A stretch of DNA of 37,631 nt from contig JAQUMN010000036.1 of NCBI GenBank assembly GCA_028718125.1, positions 1 to 37,631 of the forward strand. The letters are read 5' to 3'. Shown here one piece after another: positions 15,460-23,800 of the stretch (positions are counted from its first letter, which is position 1; each line of letters begins with the position of its first letter). The translations under genes were made by a program, and so were the position numbers. A model generated the notes under the pieces. The model saw only the letters and a list, made by a program, of their open reading frames with translations, made no database searches and was not told where the DNA came from. Source of the DNA: Kiritimatiellia bacterium. Its GTDB lineage: Bacteria > Verrucomicrobiota > Kiritimatiellia > JAAZAB01.

Positions 15460-15816
15460 ATGATAAATAAATCATTAGGGCAAACCGTGCGCGAACTGCG
15501 CGATAAGGCGGATCTTTCCCTGCGAGAACTCGCGGGCAAGGTGGGAGTTTCGGCCCCGTTCCTTTCCGACGTGGAACTCGGAAGAAGGTACCCATCAGAC
15601 GATGTGCTTCGAAAAATTGCTGATGAACTGAAGACATCGTTCGAGGGTTTGAAGGCACTTGACACCCGGGCGGCTTATGCGGATATCAAGAGGCTTATGC
15701 TAGCCGATCCTCAGGCGGGATTTGCTTTTCGAACGGCAGCCGAGAAGATCAGAAAAGGAGATCTCCTGGTACATGATTTTCTAAAAAACATACAGAAGCA
15801 TCCGAAGACCAAATGA
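15460..15816 (+). CDS. capH: XRE-family HTH repressor, CapH-like
   Basis: 118 aa. Residues 6-65 are a classic XRE/Cro helix-turn-helix (LGQTVRELRDKADLSLRELAGKVGVSAPFLSDVELGRRYPSDD). The C-terminal half is helical, with a region likely to dimerise or be cleaved (AYADIKRLML, FAFRTAAEKIRKGD). It overlaps the metallopeptidase gene by 4 bp. XRE plus ImmA/IrrE pairs beside CBASS genes are known as CapH-CapP: CapH represses CBASS and CapP cleaves it when activated by single-stranded DNA. Gene order and the shared half-site operators support that role; the symbol is assigned by context and fold only. Confidence 0.82.
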   Translation: MINKSLGQTVRELRDKADLSLRELAGKVGVSAPFLSDVELGRRYPSDDVLRKIADELKTSFEGLKALDTRAAYADIKRLMLADPQAGFAFRTAAEKIRKGDLLVHDFLKNIQKHPKTK

Positions 15817-16532
15817 AAACTCGATCCAACCCTCAAGGCATTATCAAACAGACCCTTTTCTTTGAAAAGCGGGAGATTGACAGCATGTGCCTTGACGCTT
15901 TAAAAAAAGCCGGCCTTTTTCCCGACAAACCTGAACCCATTCGTATTGAACGATTCATCGAGAAATATTTCAATTGTTTGGTCGTCTACGAAGACATGAA
16001 AGACGGTGTATTGGGTTGCACGGCCTTCAATCCAGATGGGTTCGTGAAGGCAGTTTGCGTGTCATCATCACTGACTGACGGATCGGATGCCGGCCGCAGG
16101 AGGACGAACTCTACTCTCGCTCATGAGGCAGGGCATTGCATGATGCATCCTGTTCTATTCATGAAGGACAGCTCGCAAATGCGAATTGATTTCAGTTCAG
16201 GGCCACAGATAGAAAATCTGGATTTTCATGACCGACGCGTGCTTTGCAGAGAAACCGATCTTAGGCCGTCGCAAGAAAAGCGATATGATGGACGGTGGTG
16301 GGAGTATCAAGCAAATCGGGCGATAGGTGGGTTTCTGCTTCCACGAAAACTCGTTGAGGTAGCGGTGGGTCCCTTCCTGACTACAACCGGTAGTCTGGGG
16401 TGCCAGAACCTCACACGCGATGGTCTGGATGGGGCGAAGGCTGAAGTGGCAAGGCTATTTGACGTGAATCCTGTTGTGGCACAGATCCGTTTGCAGGAGA
16501 TGTATCCCTCTTCTGATCAGGCGGAATTGTGA
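15813..16532 (+). CDS. capP: ImmA/IrrE-type zinc metallopeptidase, CapP-like
   Basis: 239 aa. The zinc site HEAGH (His104, Glu105, His108) is in TLAHEAGHCMMHP, and the third ligand is probably Glu164 in WWEYQANRAIGGFLLP, the usual ImmA arrangement. N-terminal residues 20-80 form the ImmA lead-in. In CapP homologues ssDNA or DNA damage activates cleavage of the partner repressor; that is known for the family and inferred here. Translation is coupled to capH by an ATGA overlap. A 78-bp gap with operator-like repeats separates it from the CBASS genes. Confidence 0.85.
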   Translation: MKTRSNPQGIIKQTLFFEKREIDSMCLDALKKAGLFPDKPEPIRIERFIEKYFNCLVVYEDMKDGVLGCTAFNPDGFVKAVCVSSSLTDGSDAGRRRTNSTLAHEAGHCMMHPVLFMKDSSQMRIDFSSGPQIENLDFHDRRVLCRETDLRPSQEKRYDGRWWEYQANRAIGGFLLPRKLVEVAVGPFLTTTGSLGCQNLTRDGLDGAKAEVARLFDVNPVVAQIRLQEMYPSSDQAEL

Positions 16533-16556
16533 TGGGCTCTTTTTTTTGCTTGCATT

Positions 16557-16576
16557 GTAAGCCTTAGTATGCTTAC
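16557..16576 (+). promoter_or_regulatory. Candidate CapH operator upstream of the CBASS genes
   Basis: GTAAGC (16557-16562) and GCTTAC (16571-16576) form a spaced inverted repeat using the same half-sites as the palindrome at 15446-15457. A further CTTAC follows at 16582-16586. The site is about 35 bp before the phospholipase start. Promoter hexamers here are weak (for example TTGCAT at 16550-16555), so the exact start point is unclear. Confidence 0.55.
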
Positions 16577-16610
16577 TTATGACTTACATATTAAGAAAGG
16601 ATGTTTATCT

Positions 16611-17579
16611 ATGAGTATAAAGAGGTTTCAGATACTTGCCTTGGACGGGGGTGGCCTGAAGGGGCTCTTCGCTGCCGCAGTGTTGGCTAAGATCGAGGAG
16701 GATCTAGGGGGCGATCCCATCGCCCGCCACTTTGATCTGATCACTGGTACATCCACTGGCGGCATTATTGCAATAGGGCTTGCGCTCGGTCTTCGCCCCA
16801 ATGAATTAGTCGAGTTCTACGTCCAGCATGGTGGGCACATATTTCCCCAAGAATGTCTTGCTCGTACCTGTCGAACGATTCAGCAACTCTTCAAAAGCAA
16901 ATATGATAATAAAACCCTGATCTGTGCAGTCAAGGAATGCTTCGGTGATAAGCTCTTGGGCCATAGCCAAACACGTCTCGTAATTCCGAGCTACAATCTG
17001 GCAGCGTCCACTCCTTACCTGTTCAAGACAGCGCATCATCCCGATTTCAAACGTGACTACAAGGTCCCCGCATGGAAAGTGGCGGTTGCCACAAGTTCTG
17101 CGCCAACCTACCTTCCTGCCTTTACCCACGTCGATTCCATTCGACTGATTGACGGAGGAGTTTGGGCCAATAACCCCGCTATGGTTGGATTGGTGGAAGC
17201 TATTGGTAAACTTAAGATTCCGATAGAAGATGTATCCGTCTTAAGCCTTGGCACCATAGATGAGATCAAGGACCGGCCCCGGAAACTGGACCGAGGCGGG
17301 CTATGGCAATGGAAGAACCATGCAGCCGATGTCATCATGGGCGGACAAAGCGCCGGCACCGATCAGCATGTTGGACTGTTACTCGGCGATCATCGCTATC
17401 TTCGACTAAATCCCATCGTTCCATCCGGATTTTACAAGCTGGATCGTCTTAGCGTTGATGAGCATCTCGCATTGGCTGCTCACTATAGCCGCCATGTTAT
17501 CGCCGATGTGCAAGAACGCTTTACGGAACATATAGCTGAAACATTTACTCCCATCTTTAATTTAAGAGGTGATCTATGA
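16611..17579 (+). CDS. capV: Patatin-like phospholipase, CBASS effector (CapV-like)
   Basis: 322 aa from the ATG at 16611, which has AAAGG about ten bases upstream; an in-frame ATG at 16569 lacks a site. Patatin motifs: oxyanion-hole GGGLKG (13-18), nucleophile elbow GTSTG (46-50, Ser48) and the DGG motif (Asp181) completing the Ser-Asp dyad. CapV enzymes degrade membrane phospholipids when bound to the cyclic dinucleotide made by the neighbouring CD-NTase, killing the infected cell. There is no transmembrane segment. It overlaps the nucleotidyltransferase gene by 4 bp. Confidence in the CBASS role rests on this gene order. Confidence 0.93.
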   Translation: MSIKRFQILALDGGGLKGLFAAAVLAKIEEDLGGDPIARHFDLITGTSTGGIIAIGLALGLRPNELVEFYVQHGGHIFPQECLARTCRTIQQLFKSKYDNKTLICAVKECFGDKLLGHSQTRLVIPSYNLAASTPYLFKTAHHPDFKRDYKVPAWKVAVATSSAPTYLPAFTHVDSIRLIDGGVWANNPAMVGLVEAIGKLKIPIEDVSVLSLGTIDEIKDRPRKLDRGGLWQWKNHAADVIMGGQSAGTDQHVGLLLGDHRYLRLNPIVPSGFYKLDRLSVDEHLALAAHYSRHVIADVQERFTEHIAETFTPIFNLRGDL

Positions 17580-18742
17580 TAACAACGTCATTACCTGCAC
17601 ACAGAGAGCTTTCATTGCCACTCCGTATCCTTATATCCGCAATCGAGGAGATCAATATTCCACCGAGCCGCTATGAGGCGGCCGCGAAACATTACACCGG
17701 CGTTGGTGAGTTCTTGAACGCCAAGGAGTCCTTGCTACACGGCTTTTCGCCCGCCATATATCCGCAAGGTTCCGTGGCACTCGGAACCGCCATTAAGCCG
17801 CTTCAAGGAGAAGATTTCGACATTGACCTAGCGTGCCAACTTACCTACCAGGATAACTTTGATCCGATGGTAGTGCGTCGTTTGGTGGCTCAGCGTCTGA
17901 AAGAAAGCGCGGACTACAAACGCATGTTGAATGAGGAAAAGAGTCGGTGTCTCCGGTTGGACTACTCTAATGGCGAGAATTTTCATCTGGATATAATTGC
18001 GGCCAAGTTCGCGCCCGAGACAAGCCCAACCGGTACGTCCCTTCTTGTCCCGGACCGCAATATTCGCAACTGGACACCGAGCGACCCCAAGGGGTATATC
18101 GCATGGTTTGAAGAACAGAAAAAAATCCGTGTTATGGAAAAGGGGTTGATGCGACTCAGCAATGTGGAGCCCATTCCAGATCAACATGAACTTCCTCATA
18201 AAGCCCCCCTGCAAGTATGCATACAGCTTCTGAAGAGAAATAGGGATTTGGTGTTCAAAGACAAGCCGAAATTAGCTCCGATAAGCATCATCATCACGAC
18301 GCTTGCCGCGAAAGTGTACAACCACGAAGCTGAGGTAGAAGACGCGCTGATGGGCATTGTGCAGAATCTGCACAATGGGTTTGATGCTACTGAGCCTTTC
18401 TATCGTGTCGAGAACCCGACCAACAGAGGCGAGAACTTTGCCGACAAGTGGCAGAAGCATCCTGAATTAAAGGATGCTTTCTTTGCTTGGTTACGAAATT
18501 TAAGAGCGGACGTTGTCACCCTGAGCAATTCGTGCGATTTCCAGAAGTCGTCAATACTCTTGGAACATCTTGTCGGCCGCGCATCCAGAGATGGGGCAAT
18601 ACGCCGACATGCCGTTGAGTTGAATGAAGGACTTGCCAAGGGTGGTTTGTATGCTGGCGCAAGCACGATGAAAATATCCACGTTTCCGTCCAATGATAGC
18701 ATCAAGATCGCTCCCCATACGAACTTTGGAGGATCGTTCTGA
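17576..18742 (+). CDS. CD-NTase, cyclic oligonucleotide synthase (DncV-like, type II CBASS)
   Basis: 388 aa. Nucleotidyltransferase core: GS motif PQGSVALGT (63-71), metal-binding Asp82 and Asp84 in FDIDL, and a third acidic residue Asp139 in FHLDII. This is the SMODS/cGAS-DncV pattern. DncV-type enzymes mainly make 3',3'-cGAMP; the product here cannot be told from sequence by eye. The C-terminus is short and flexible (HTNFGGSF); in type II CBASS the C-terminal end is joined to a target through an E2-type enzyme, which matches the next gene. Its stop overlaps the E2 start by one base. Confidence 0.93.
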   Translation: MITTSLPAHRELSLPLRILISAIEEINIPPSRYEAAAKHYTGVGEFLNAKESLLHGFSPAIYPQGSVALGTAIKPLQGEDFDIDLACQLTYQDNFDPMVVRRLVAQRLKESADYKRMLNEEKSRCLRLDYSNGENFHLDIIAAKFAPETSPTGTSLLVPDRNIRNWTPSDPKGYIAWFEEQKKIRVMEKGLMRLSNVEPIPDQHELPHKAPLQVCIQLLKRNRDLVFKDKPKLAPISIIITTLAAKVYNHEAEVEDALMGIVQNLHNGFDATEPFYRVENPTNRGENFADKWQKHPELKDAFFAWLRNLRADVVTLSNSCDFQKSSILLEHLVGRASRDGAIRRHAVELNEGLAKGGLYAGASTMKISTFPSNDSIKIAPHTNFGGSF

Positions 18743-19224
18743 TGCATCGTTTTGCGCCGAAGACACTTCCCTTGGCGATCCAGAGGATCATGCTGGAGAA
18801 ATTGTGCAAGACCAAATGCTGCACGACTCGATGTGGTACCAGCCTTGCATGGGAAGGTTGGGTTCACCCATCCGAAACGATGTCCCAATATCTAATAAGC
18901 GTAACACTAAAATTGGGAGGAAAATTTAGGCCGCGTCCCATCATCAGAGCAATAGACCCCGAACTACGGCAGATAGAGGGAAGAAAATGTGACCACCTGT
19001 ACCCTGATGGCAGTCTCTGTCTCTATTACCATCCCGCCGGTGAATGGGGCCCCCACATGCTTTTGGCTAATACGATTATCCCGTGGGCTTCGCGATGGTT
19101 GTACTTTTACGAATTGTGGTTGGCAACCGATGGAATATGGCTCGGAGGTGGTATACACCCAGGTTCAAACGCCATAAAAGAGCGAGATCCACTGGCAACG
19201 CAGATTTCCGAAGATAATACATGA
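18742..19224 (+). CDS. Stand-alone E2-like conjugating protein of type II-short CBASS
   Basis: 160 aa. The pattern CDHLYPDGSLCLYYHP, then TIIPWASRWLYFYELWLATDGIWLGGG, is what I recall for the single-domain E2-like proteins of 'short' type II CBASS loci. Cys93 (in LCLYY) is the likely catalytic cysteine and Cys83 the alternative. Such proteins form a thioester with the CD-NTase C-terminus and prime the synthase without an E1 (Cap2-type) partner or Cap3 protease, neither of which is seen here. The first 35 residues contain four more cysteines (22, 26, 27, 31), which could hold zinc. Translation is coupled to the CD-NTase gene (TGATG). Confidence 0.8.
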   Translation: MHRFAPKTLPLAIQRIMLEKLCKTKCCTTRCGTSLAWEGWVHPSETMSQYLISVTLKLGGKFRPRPIIRAIDPELRQIEGRKCDHLYPDGSLCLYYHPAGEWGPHMLLANTIIPWASRWLYFYELWLATDGIWLGGGIHPGSNAIKERDPLATQISEDNT

Positions 19225-19260
19225 GTGAAGATGTCATAAAGAAGAAAGGAGGTGAGAACC

Positions 19261-19476
19261 ATGGCGAAAGATGCACCTGGTATGCGCGGCTATCGATCCC
19301 GGAATGAGAACGGTCACTTGCGTAACACACGGGACGACAAGCACGTCGGCACGCTGGAGAAACAGTATGATCGCGACTTCGGCGTCCGCAAAGATATGCA
19401 TGTAGGCACTTTCTTGAAAGAAACTGGGAAGGAGTCAGTCAATGACCTCGTTCACAGTAATCTCGGCAAGAAGTAG
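19261..19476 (+). CDS. Small conserved-looking protein following CBASS
   Basis: 71 aa. The ATG at 19261 is chosen because AAAGGAGGTGA ends six bases before it; an in-frame GTG at 19252 lies inside that ribosome site. The protein is basic, with two similar segments (KHVGTLEKQYDRDF and MHVGTFLKETGKES) and a tail ending NLGKK. It resembles small unnamed proteins with GTLRxxYGxxF-like segments, but I cannot assign a function. It starts 36 bp after the E2 gene and may be part of that transcript; a strong hairpin follows at 19490. Confidence 0.65.
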   Translation: MAKDAPGMRGYRSRNENGHLRNTRDDKHVGTLEKQYDRDFGVRKDMHVGTFLKETGKESVNDLVHSNLGKK

Positions 19477-19489
19477 TGGCCTTCTCCAC

Positions 19490-19530
19490 GAACACGCGCT
19501 GCGCTTTTCCTGCGGAACCAGCGCGTGTTC
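19490..19530. repeat. Perfect 12-bp inverted repeat, possible terminator hairpin
   Basis: GAACACGCGCTG (19490-19501) pairs with CAGCGCGTGTTC (19519-19530) across a 17-bp loop, 13 bp after the stop of the 71-aa gene. No T-run follows on either strand, so it is either a non-canonical transcript end or a regulatory hairpin at the border of the CBASS and phosphorothioation loci. Confidence 0.6.
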
Positions 19531-19569
19531 CCTTTGCATCCCATTTGAATCCCATCATTTCCTGCGAAT

Positions 19570-19640
19570 CAGCTTTCTTTCCGCTGGGGATTGTGATAGG
19601 CATACTCCCGTTGTATTCCGTAGTATTCCGCAGAAAGCTG
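19570..19640. promoter_or_regulatory. Repeat-rich control region upstream of the phosphorothioation operon
   Basis: CAGCTTTCT (19570-19578) and AGAAAGCTG (19632-19640) are perfect inverted copies. Between them GTATTCCG occurs twice in tandem (19613-19620 and 19623-19630) with a 10-bp period, i.e. one helical turn. These look like regulator sites; promoter hexamers could not be placed with confidence. The first gene downstream encodes a DNA-binding protein. Confidence 0.4.
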
Positions 19641-19694
19641 TAACGGGGCTTGTGTCGACCATAGGCGTTTGCAGACGACCGAGGAGACAAATAC

Positions 19695-19892
19695 ATGAGC
19701 GAGAGATGGTTATCAATGGATGACATAGCGGATCATCTGGGCGTAAGTGAGGATACGATTCACAGATGGATTCGGCAGAAGGAAATGCCAGCCCACAAGG
19801 TAGGTCGGTTGTGGAAATTCGATAAGGACGAGGTTGATGTCTGGGTACGATCTGGCAAAGGCTCGTCACGTGGCGCTGAGGAGAGTGAATGA
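19695..19892 (+). CDS. Excisionase/MerR-type helix-turn-helix protein
   Basis: 65 aa, with GAGGAG about nine bases before the ATG. The whole protein is one excisionase-family winged HTH: WLSMDDIADHLGVSEDTIHRWIRQKEMPAHKVGRLWKFDKDEVDVWV. This domain binds DNA at small operators and serves both as recombination directionality factor and as repressor. Here it is the first gene of the Ssp/Dpt operon and overlaps the next gene by 4 bp, which favours a local regulator over an excisionase. The 19570-19640 repeats are its plausible target (inference). Confidence 0.85.
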   Translation: MSERWLSMDDIADHLGVSEDTIHRWIRQKEMPAHKVGRLWKFDKDEVDVWVRSGKGSSRGAEESE

Positions 19893-20845
19893 AATCAAGA
19901 CGTGACAAGACAGAGCGTGGGGCCAGAAAGCGAAAGTACAAATTTTCTGGTCACCAGACGTTTGCTTTTCGGTACGGTTGGCTGGAAAAAGGCGTCCGGG
20001 GCATGCTCGATAAGAAGAATTTGTTCTTCCGTGACGATGCGCTGGTGCTTCTTGGCGTCGGCAAGAACATGGTAGAAAGCATTCGGCATTGGTGCACCGT
20101 CACCCAGCTAATTGAGGAAGACAGCGAGGGCAATAAGTCCGGCGGAACGGCCCTTCGCGTTTCCACTATCGGCGAGAGGCTTCTCAACGAACACGGCTGG
20201 GACCCGTACCTTGAAGATGATGCCTCCCTGTGGCTTGCACACTGGCTTCTGGTCTCACACCCCACCATTGGCACCACCTGGCAGATAGCTTTCACGGTGT
20301 TCCATAAACCCGATTTCACCAAGCGCGAAATGGTTGACCATGTTGCTTCATTTGCCGAGAAACAATCTGTCGAAGTCAATGAGTCCTCGTTGTCCAGAGA
20401 TGTGGATTGTTTCATCAGAACCTACACGCCGGCCAAGGTAACCGGAAGGCAGGCCATAGCGGAAGAAAGCTTCGATTGTCCGCTCCAGGAGCTGGGCCTT
20501 CTTCAATCCTCGCCCGATGGTGAGCTGTTCCGGTTTTCTGTCGGGGCTAAGCCAACCCTCCCCAGTCACATCTTCGGGTATGCGCTTTCCGAGTATTTTG
20601 ACTCCGCACCGGATGGACGCAATACCATGAGTGTTCAGGAATGCCTTTATGGTGCAGGAAGTCCAGGGCAAGCCTTCAAGCTGGACGAGAACACGCTTAT
20701 CGCGCACGTTGAGGAGCTTGAGAAGATAACCAAGGGCAAAGTCGCCCTCGATGAGACCGCCGGTCTCAAGCAAATCTACCGCCGAGAGAAGATAGATGCG
20801 CTCAAATTGCTGGAATCTTACTACAAGAGGGAGATGCGCAAGTGA
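19889..20845 (+). CDS. sspB: DUF4007 protein, SspB-like DNA phosphorothioation component
   Basis: 318 aa. The DUF4007 signature is clear: FSGHQTFAFRYGWLEKG (19-35), DDALVLLGVGKNMVESIRHWC (about 49-69), then DPYLEDDASLWLAHWLL and TTWQIAFTVF. The second half has SSLSRDVDCFIRTY. SspB proteins of the single-strand phosphorothioation system SspABCD carry DUF4007 and nick DNA so that sulfur can be inserted. The neighbours are SspC-, SspD- and SspA-like in that order, so the assignment is strong by context. It overlaps the genes on both sides by 4 bp (ATGA and GTGA). Confidence 0.85.
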   Translation: MKSRRDKTERGARKRKYKFSGHQTFAFRYGWLEKGVRGMLDKKNLFFRDDALVLLGVGKNMVESIRHWCTVTQLIEEDSEGNKSGGTALRVSTIGERLLNEHGWDPYLEDDASLWLAHWLLVSHPTIGTTWQIAFTVFHKPDFTKREMVDHVASFAEKQSVEVNESSLSRDVDCFIRTYTPAKVTGRQAIAEESFDCPLQELGLLQSSPDGELFRFSVGAKPTLPSHIFGYALSEYFDSAPDGRNTMSVQECLYGAGSPGQAFKLDENTLIAHVEELEKITKGKVALDETAGLKQIYRREKIDALKLLESYYKREMRK

Positions 20846-23800
20846 GTTCTTCTGAACGAAAACTTTCTGAGTGCATAGAAATTCGCCGCCAATTCCTGCG
20901 GTCCGTCAATCTGGAAAAGGACTACCAGAACAACAGCCAAAATGGGGATTACATCATCACCCCGACCGCGCGCCAGATCCTTCGACGAGTGGCTGAAGGC
21001 CTAACAGAGCGGTCTACCTACCGGGCTTGGACAATCACGGGACCATACGGTGTCGGCAAGTCTGCATTCGCGGTATTTCTCACGAAGGTACTCTGTCGTG
21101 GTGTGACAGGCAGCGATGCCGCCCACCGACACCTCAGTGAAGTCGACCAACCCTTAGCAACAGCATTAGCGCAAAAGACTAGCAATGGCAAGGGTCTCCT
21201 TCCCGTTGCTATCACTGCACGACGAGCCCCCGCATCGCTTTGTCTGGCTGAAGGAATCAGAGATAGCGCCGGACAGATCAAAGCAAGTCTATCAAGGCCA
21301 ATTATCAGTGAGTGTCAATCCCTGATCAAGGATGTGCGCAAAGGGACCGTGGCAGATTCCCGCCGAATCGTATCGTTGCTCAGTCAGTTTGCGACGGCTG
21401 CGAGCAATTCCGGACATTCCGGCCTGCTCTTCATGATAGACGAGCTCGGGAAACTATTCGAGTTTGCTGCCCGGATGCCCCAAAAGGCGGATGTCTTCGT
21501 TCTCCAGGAACTGGCGGAACAATCATGCCGGAGCGGAGCTTTCCCGACCCTTTTTCTCGGGTTCCTCCATCAATCGTTTGAAGAATACGGCCAGCATCTT
21601 GATAGTTCGACTCGCAAAGAATGGGCCAAGATTCATGGGCGTTTTGAGGATGTAGTCTTTCTTGAGCCACCCGATCAGGTTGTCAGAATGGTGGCGGCGG
21701 CAATCAAATGGACAGGCGCTCCCATGTCGGTAGACGCACTTAAGCAAGTCAGCCATGTTGCAAAGATTTGCGCTGACAACGGGGTTTGTCCCCTAGGCAT
21801 GCGCAAGAGCGAGTTCGAAGAGATTTGCCAACAGACCTATCCGCTGCATCCCACAACACTTGTTGCTTTGCCGTTCATCTTCCGAAAGTTCGCGCAGAAT
21901 GAGCGATCTCTTTTCTCTTATCTTAGCAGTCTGGAACCCGGTGGCTTCCAAGACTACCTCCGCGCACACTGTCTCTTGCACGACAAGCCGGCCTTTCTGC
22001 GTCTCGGCCAGCTCTTCGATTACTTCACCATCAACTTCGGCAGCGGCCTGTTCAGGCAACCCCAGGCAAGACGATGGATGGAGGCAGCGGATGTTCTGGA
22101 TCGCAAAGAGAACCTGACAGCGCTGCACGGCGATCTGATCAAGACCATTGGCGTGCTCGGTGCGCTTGGGGAATTCAGTCCCTTGTCGGCTACGGAAACA
22201 ATGATAGCGGTGTCGCTCGGCGATACGGCCAAGATGCCTGCGGATCTGGCAGAAGGCATACAATTCCTCGGGCAACAGTCCATTCTCACTCATCGCCGTT
22301 TCAATAAGACGTATCGCATATGGGAAGGTAGTGACGTTGACATCGAGGAGCGTGTTGCTGAAGGAGAACGGCAACTTCGAGGCACAATCAAACTCGCAAC
22401 GAGCATTCAGCAGTATCTCGAATCCCGGCCGATAGTCGCCAGACGGCACAGTTTCCAGACCGGGTCTTTACGATACTTCAGCACTGCCTATCTGGATGAT
22501 CCCGCAAACGCGCCAAATCACCTTTCGCCAGCCAAGGGCGCGGCGGGACAAGTGCTGGTTTGTCTTTCGCCCTCTCCCTCAGCCCTTCAAGCGTTCCGCG
22601 ATCTCGCCGCATCCGCCGATCCCGAACGGCGAGATATTGTCTTTGCCATTCCTCAACAGTTTAGGGAAATCCAGTCAGCGGTTGCTGAATTGGCTGCGCT
22701 GCGCTGGGCATGGGATAATACGCAAGAACTGCGTGATGATCGTGTAGCTCGCCGGGAAATAGCCCTTCGAATATCAGAATCCGAGCATTTTCTGAGACGG
22801 ACACTGAATGCGTTGCTTGACCCGCGCGAGGAGCCTCTGGGCAGTGAATGCCTGTGGTACTGGACCGGCAAGCTACAGCCGATGCATTCCAGGGTAGATG
22901 TTTCCCATCTGCTTTCGACGATCTGCGACAGCGTGTATGACAAAACGCCACATGTTCGCAACGAACTGGTTATTCGTCGTGCTCTATCTTCCGCCGCTGC
23001 GGCTGCCCGGCGTGATCTGATCGAGAGAATGTTGATCCATTCCGAGGCCCCGAGCCTTGGTATCGAAGGCTATCCCCCAGAGCGAAGCATTTACGAATCT
23101 GTTTTGAAGGACACGGGCATTCATGTCGAAACATCTGGCGGCAAATGGACATTTGTTGATCCGCCAGAGCGAAAACGTCATGGAATGTGCCATGTTTGGG
23201 AGCACCTACGGACGATCATATTCGAGGCCGAAGGTGATCCGTGCCAGGTAAACACGGTGTTCGGTATCCTGGCCGATCCACCTTACGGCGTTATGGACGG
23301 CATTCATCCCGTTTTGCTCTGCGCCTTTATGATGGCCCATCGCGATGAGACCACTCTTTATCGCGAAGGGACATTCATTCCTGATCCGAGCGTTGCGGAC
23401 TTTGAGATCCTGATGCGCCGACCGGAGCTTTTTGCTGTTGGCGGAATCCGACTTGCCGGTGCTCGCGCTGCCGTCGTTGAACGACTAGCCAAGGGATTGG
23501 GCGCCGCCCCCGCCACTGTTCCTGTGGTTCGCGCTATGTTCAAGATGGTGAAGGGTTTGCCGGAGTTTGCCTGGAGCACGAAACAGCTTTCAGACAACAC
23601 GGTCAGAATGCGGGAAGCCTTCCAGAAGGCAAAATCACCTGAGCGTTTCCTTTTCAATGATTTGCCGACAGCACTGGGCCTTGCGCCATTCCCGGAAGCC
23701 AAGCCGGAAAAATCTGACATTGAAGTTTTCTTTACAGCCCTGAATGGCGCCCTGAATGAATGGTCGGGCATCGCGGCGAGTACTTATGCCGAGGCAGAAG

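Noticed and set aside
16569..16610. Upstream in-frame ATG for the phospholipase gene
   Set aside because: The extra 14 residues precede a well-placed AAAGG/ATG pair at 16611, the patatin fold starts directly there, and the upstream ATG overlaps the operator repeat.
19221..19306. 28-codon frame overlapping the E2 stop
   Set aside because: It has no supporting features and is better explained as the spacer holding the ribosome site of the 19261 gene.
22000..23800. Long antisense frames opposite the 1142-aa ATPase and other large genes
   Set aside because: They lack ribosome sites and domains, and lie wholly within well-supported genes on the plus strand.
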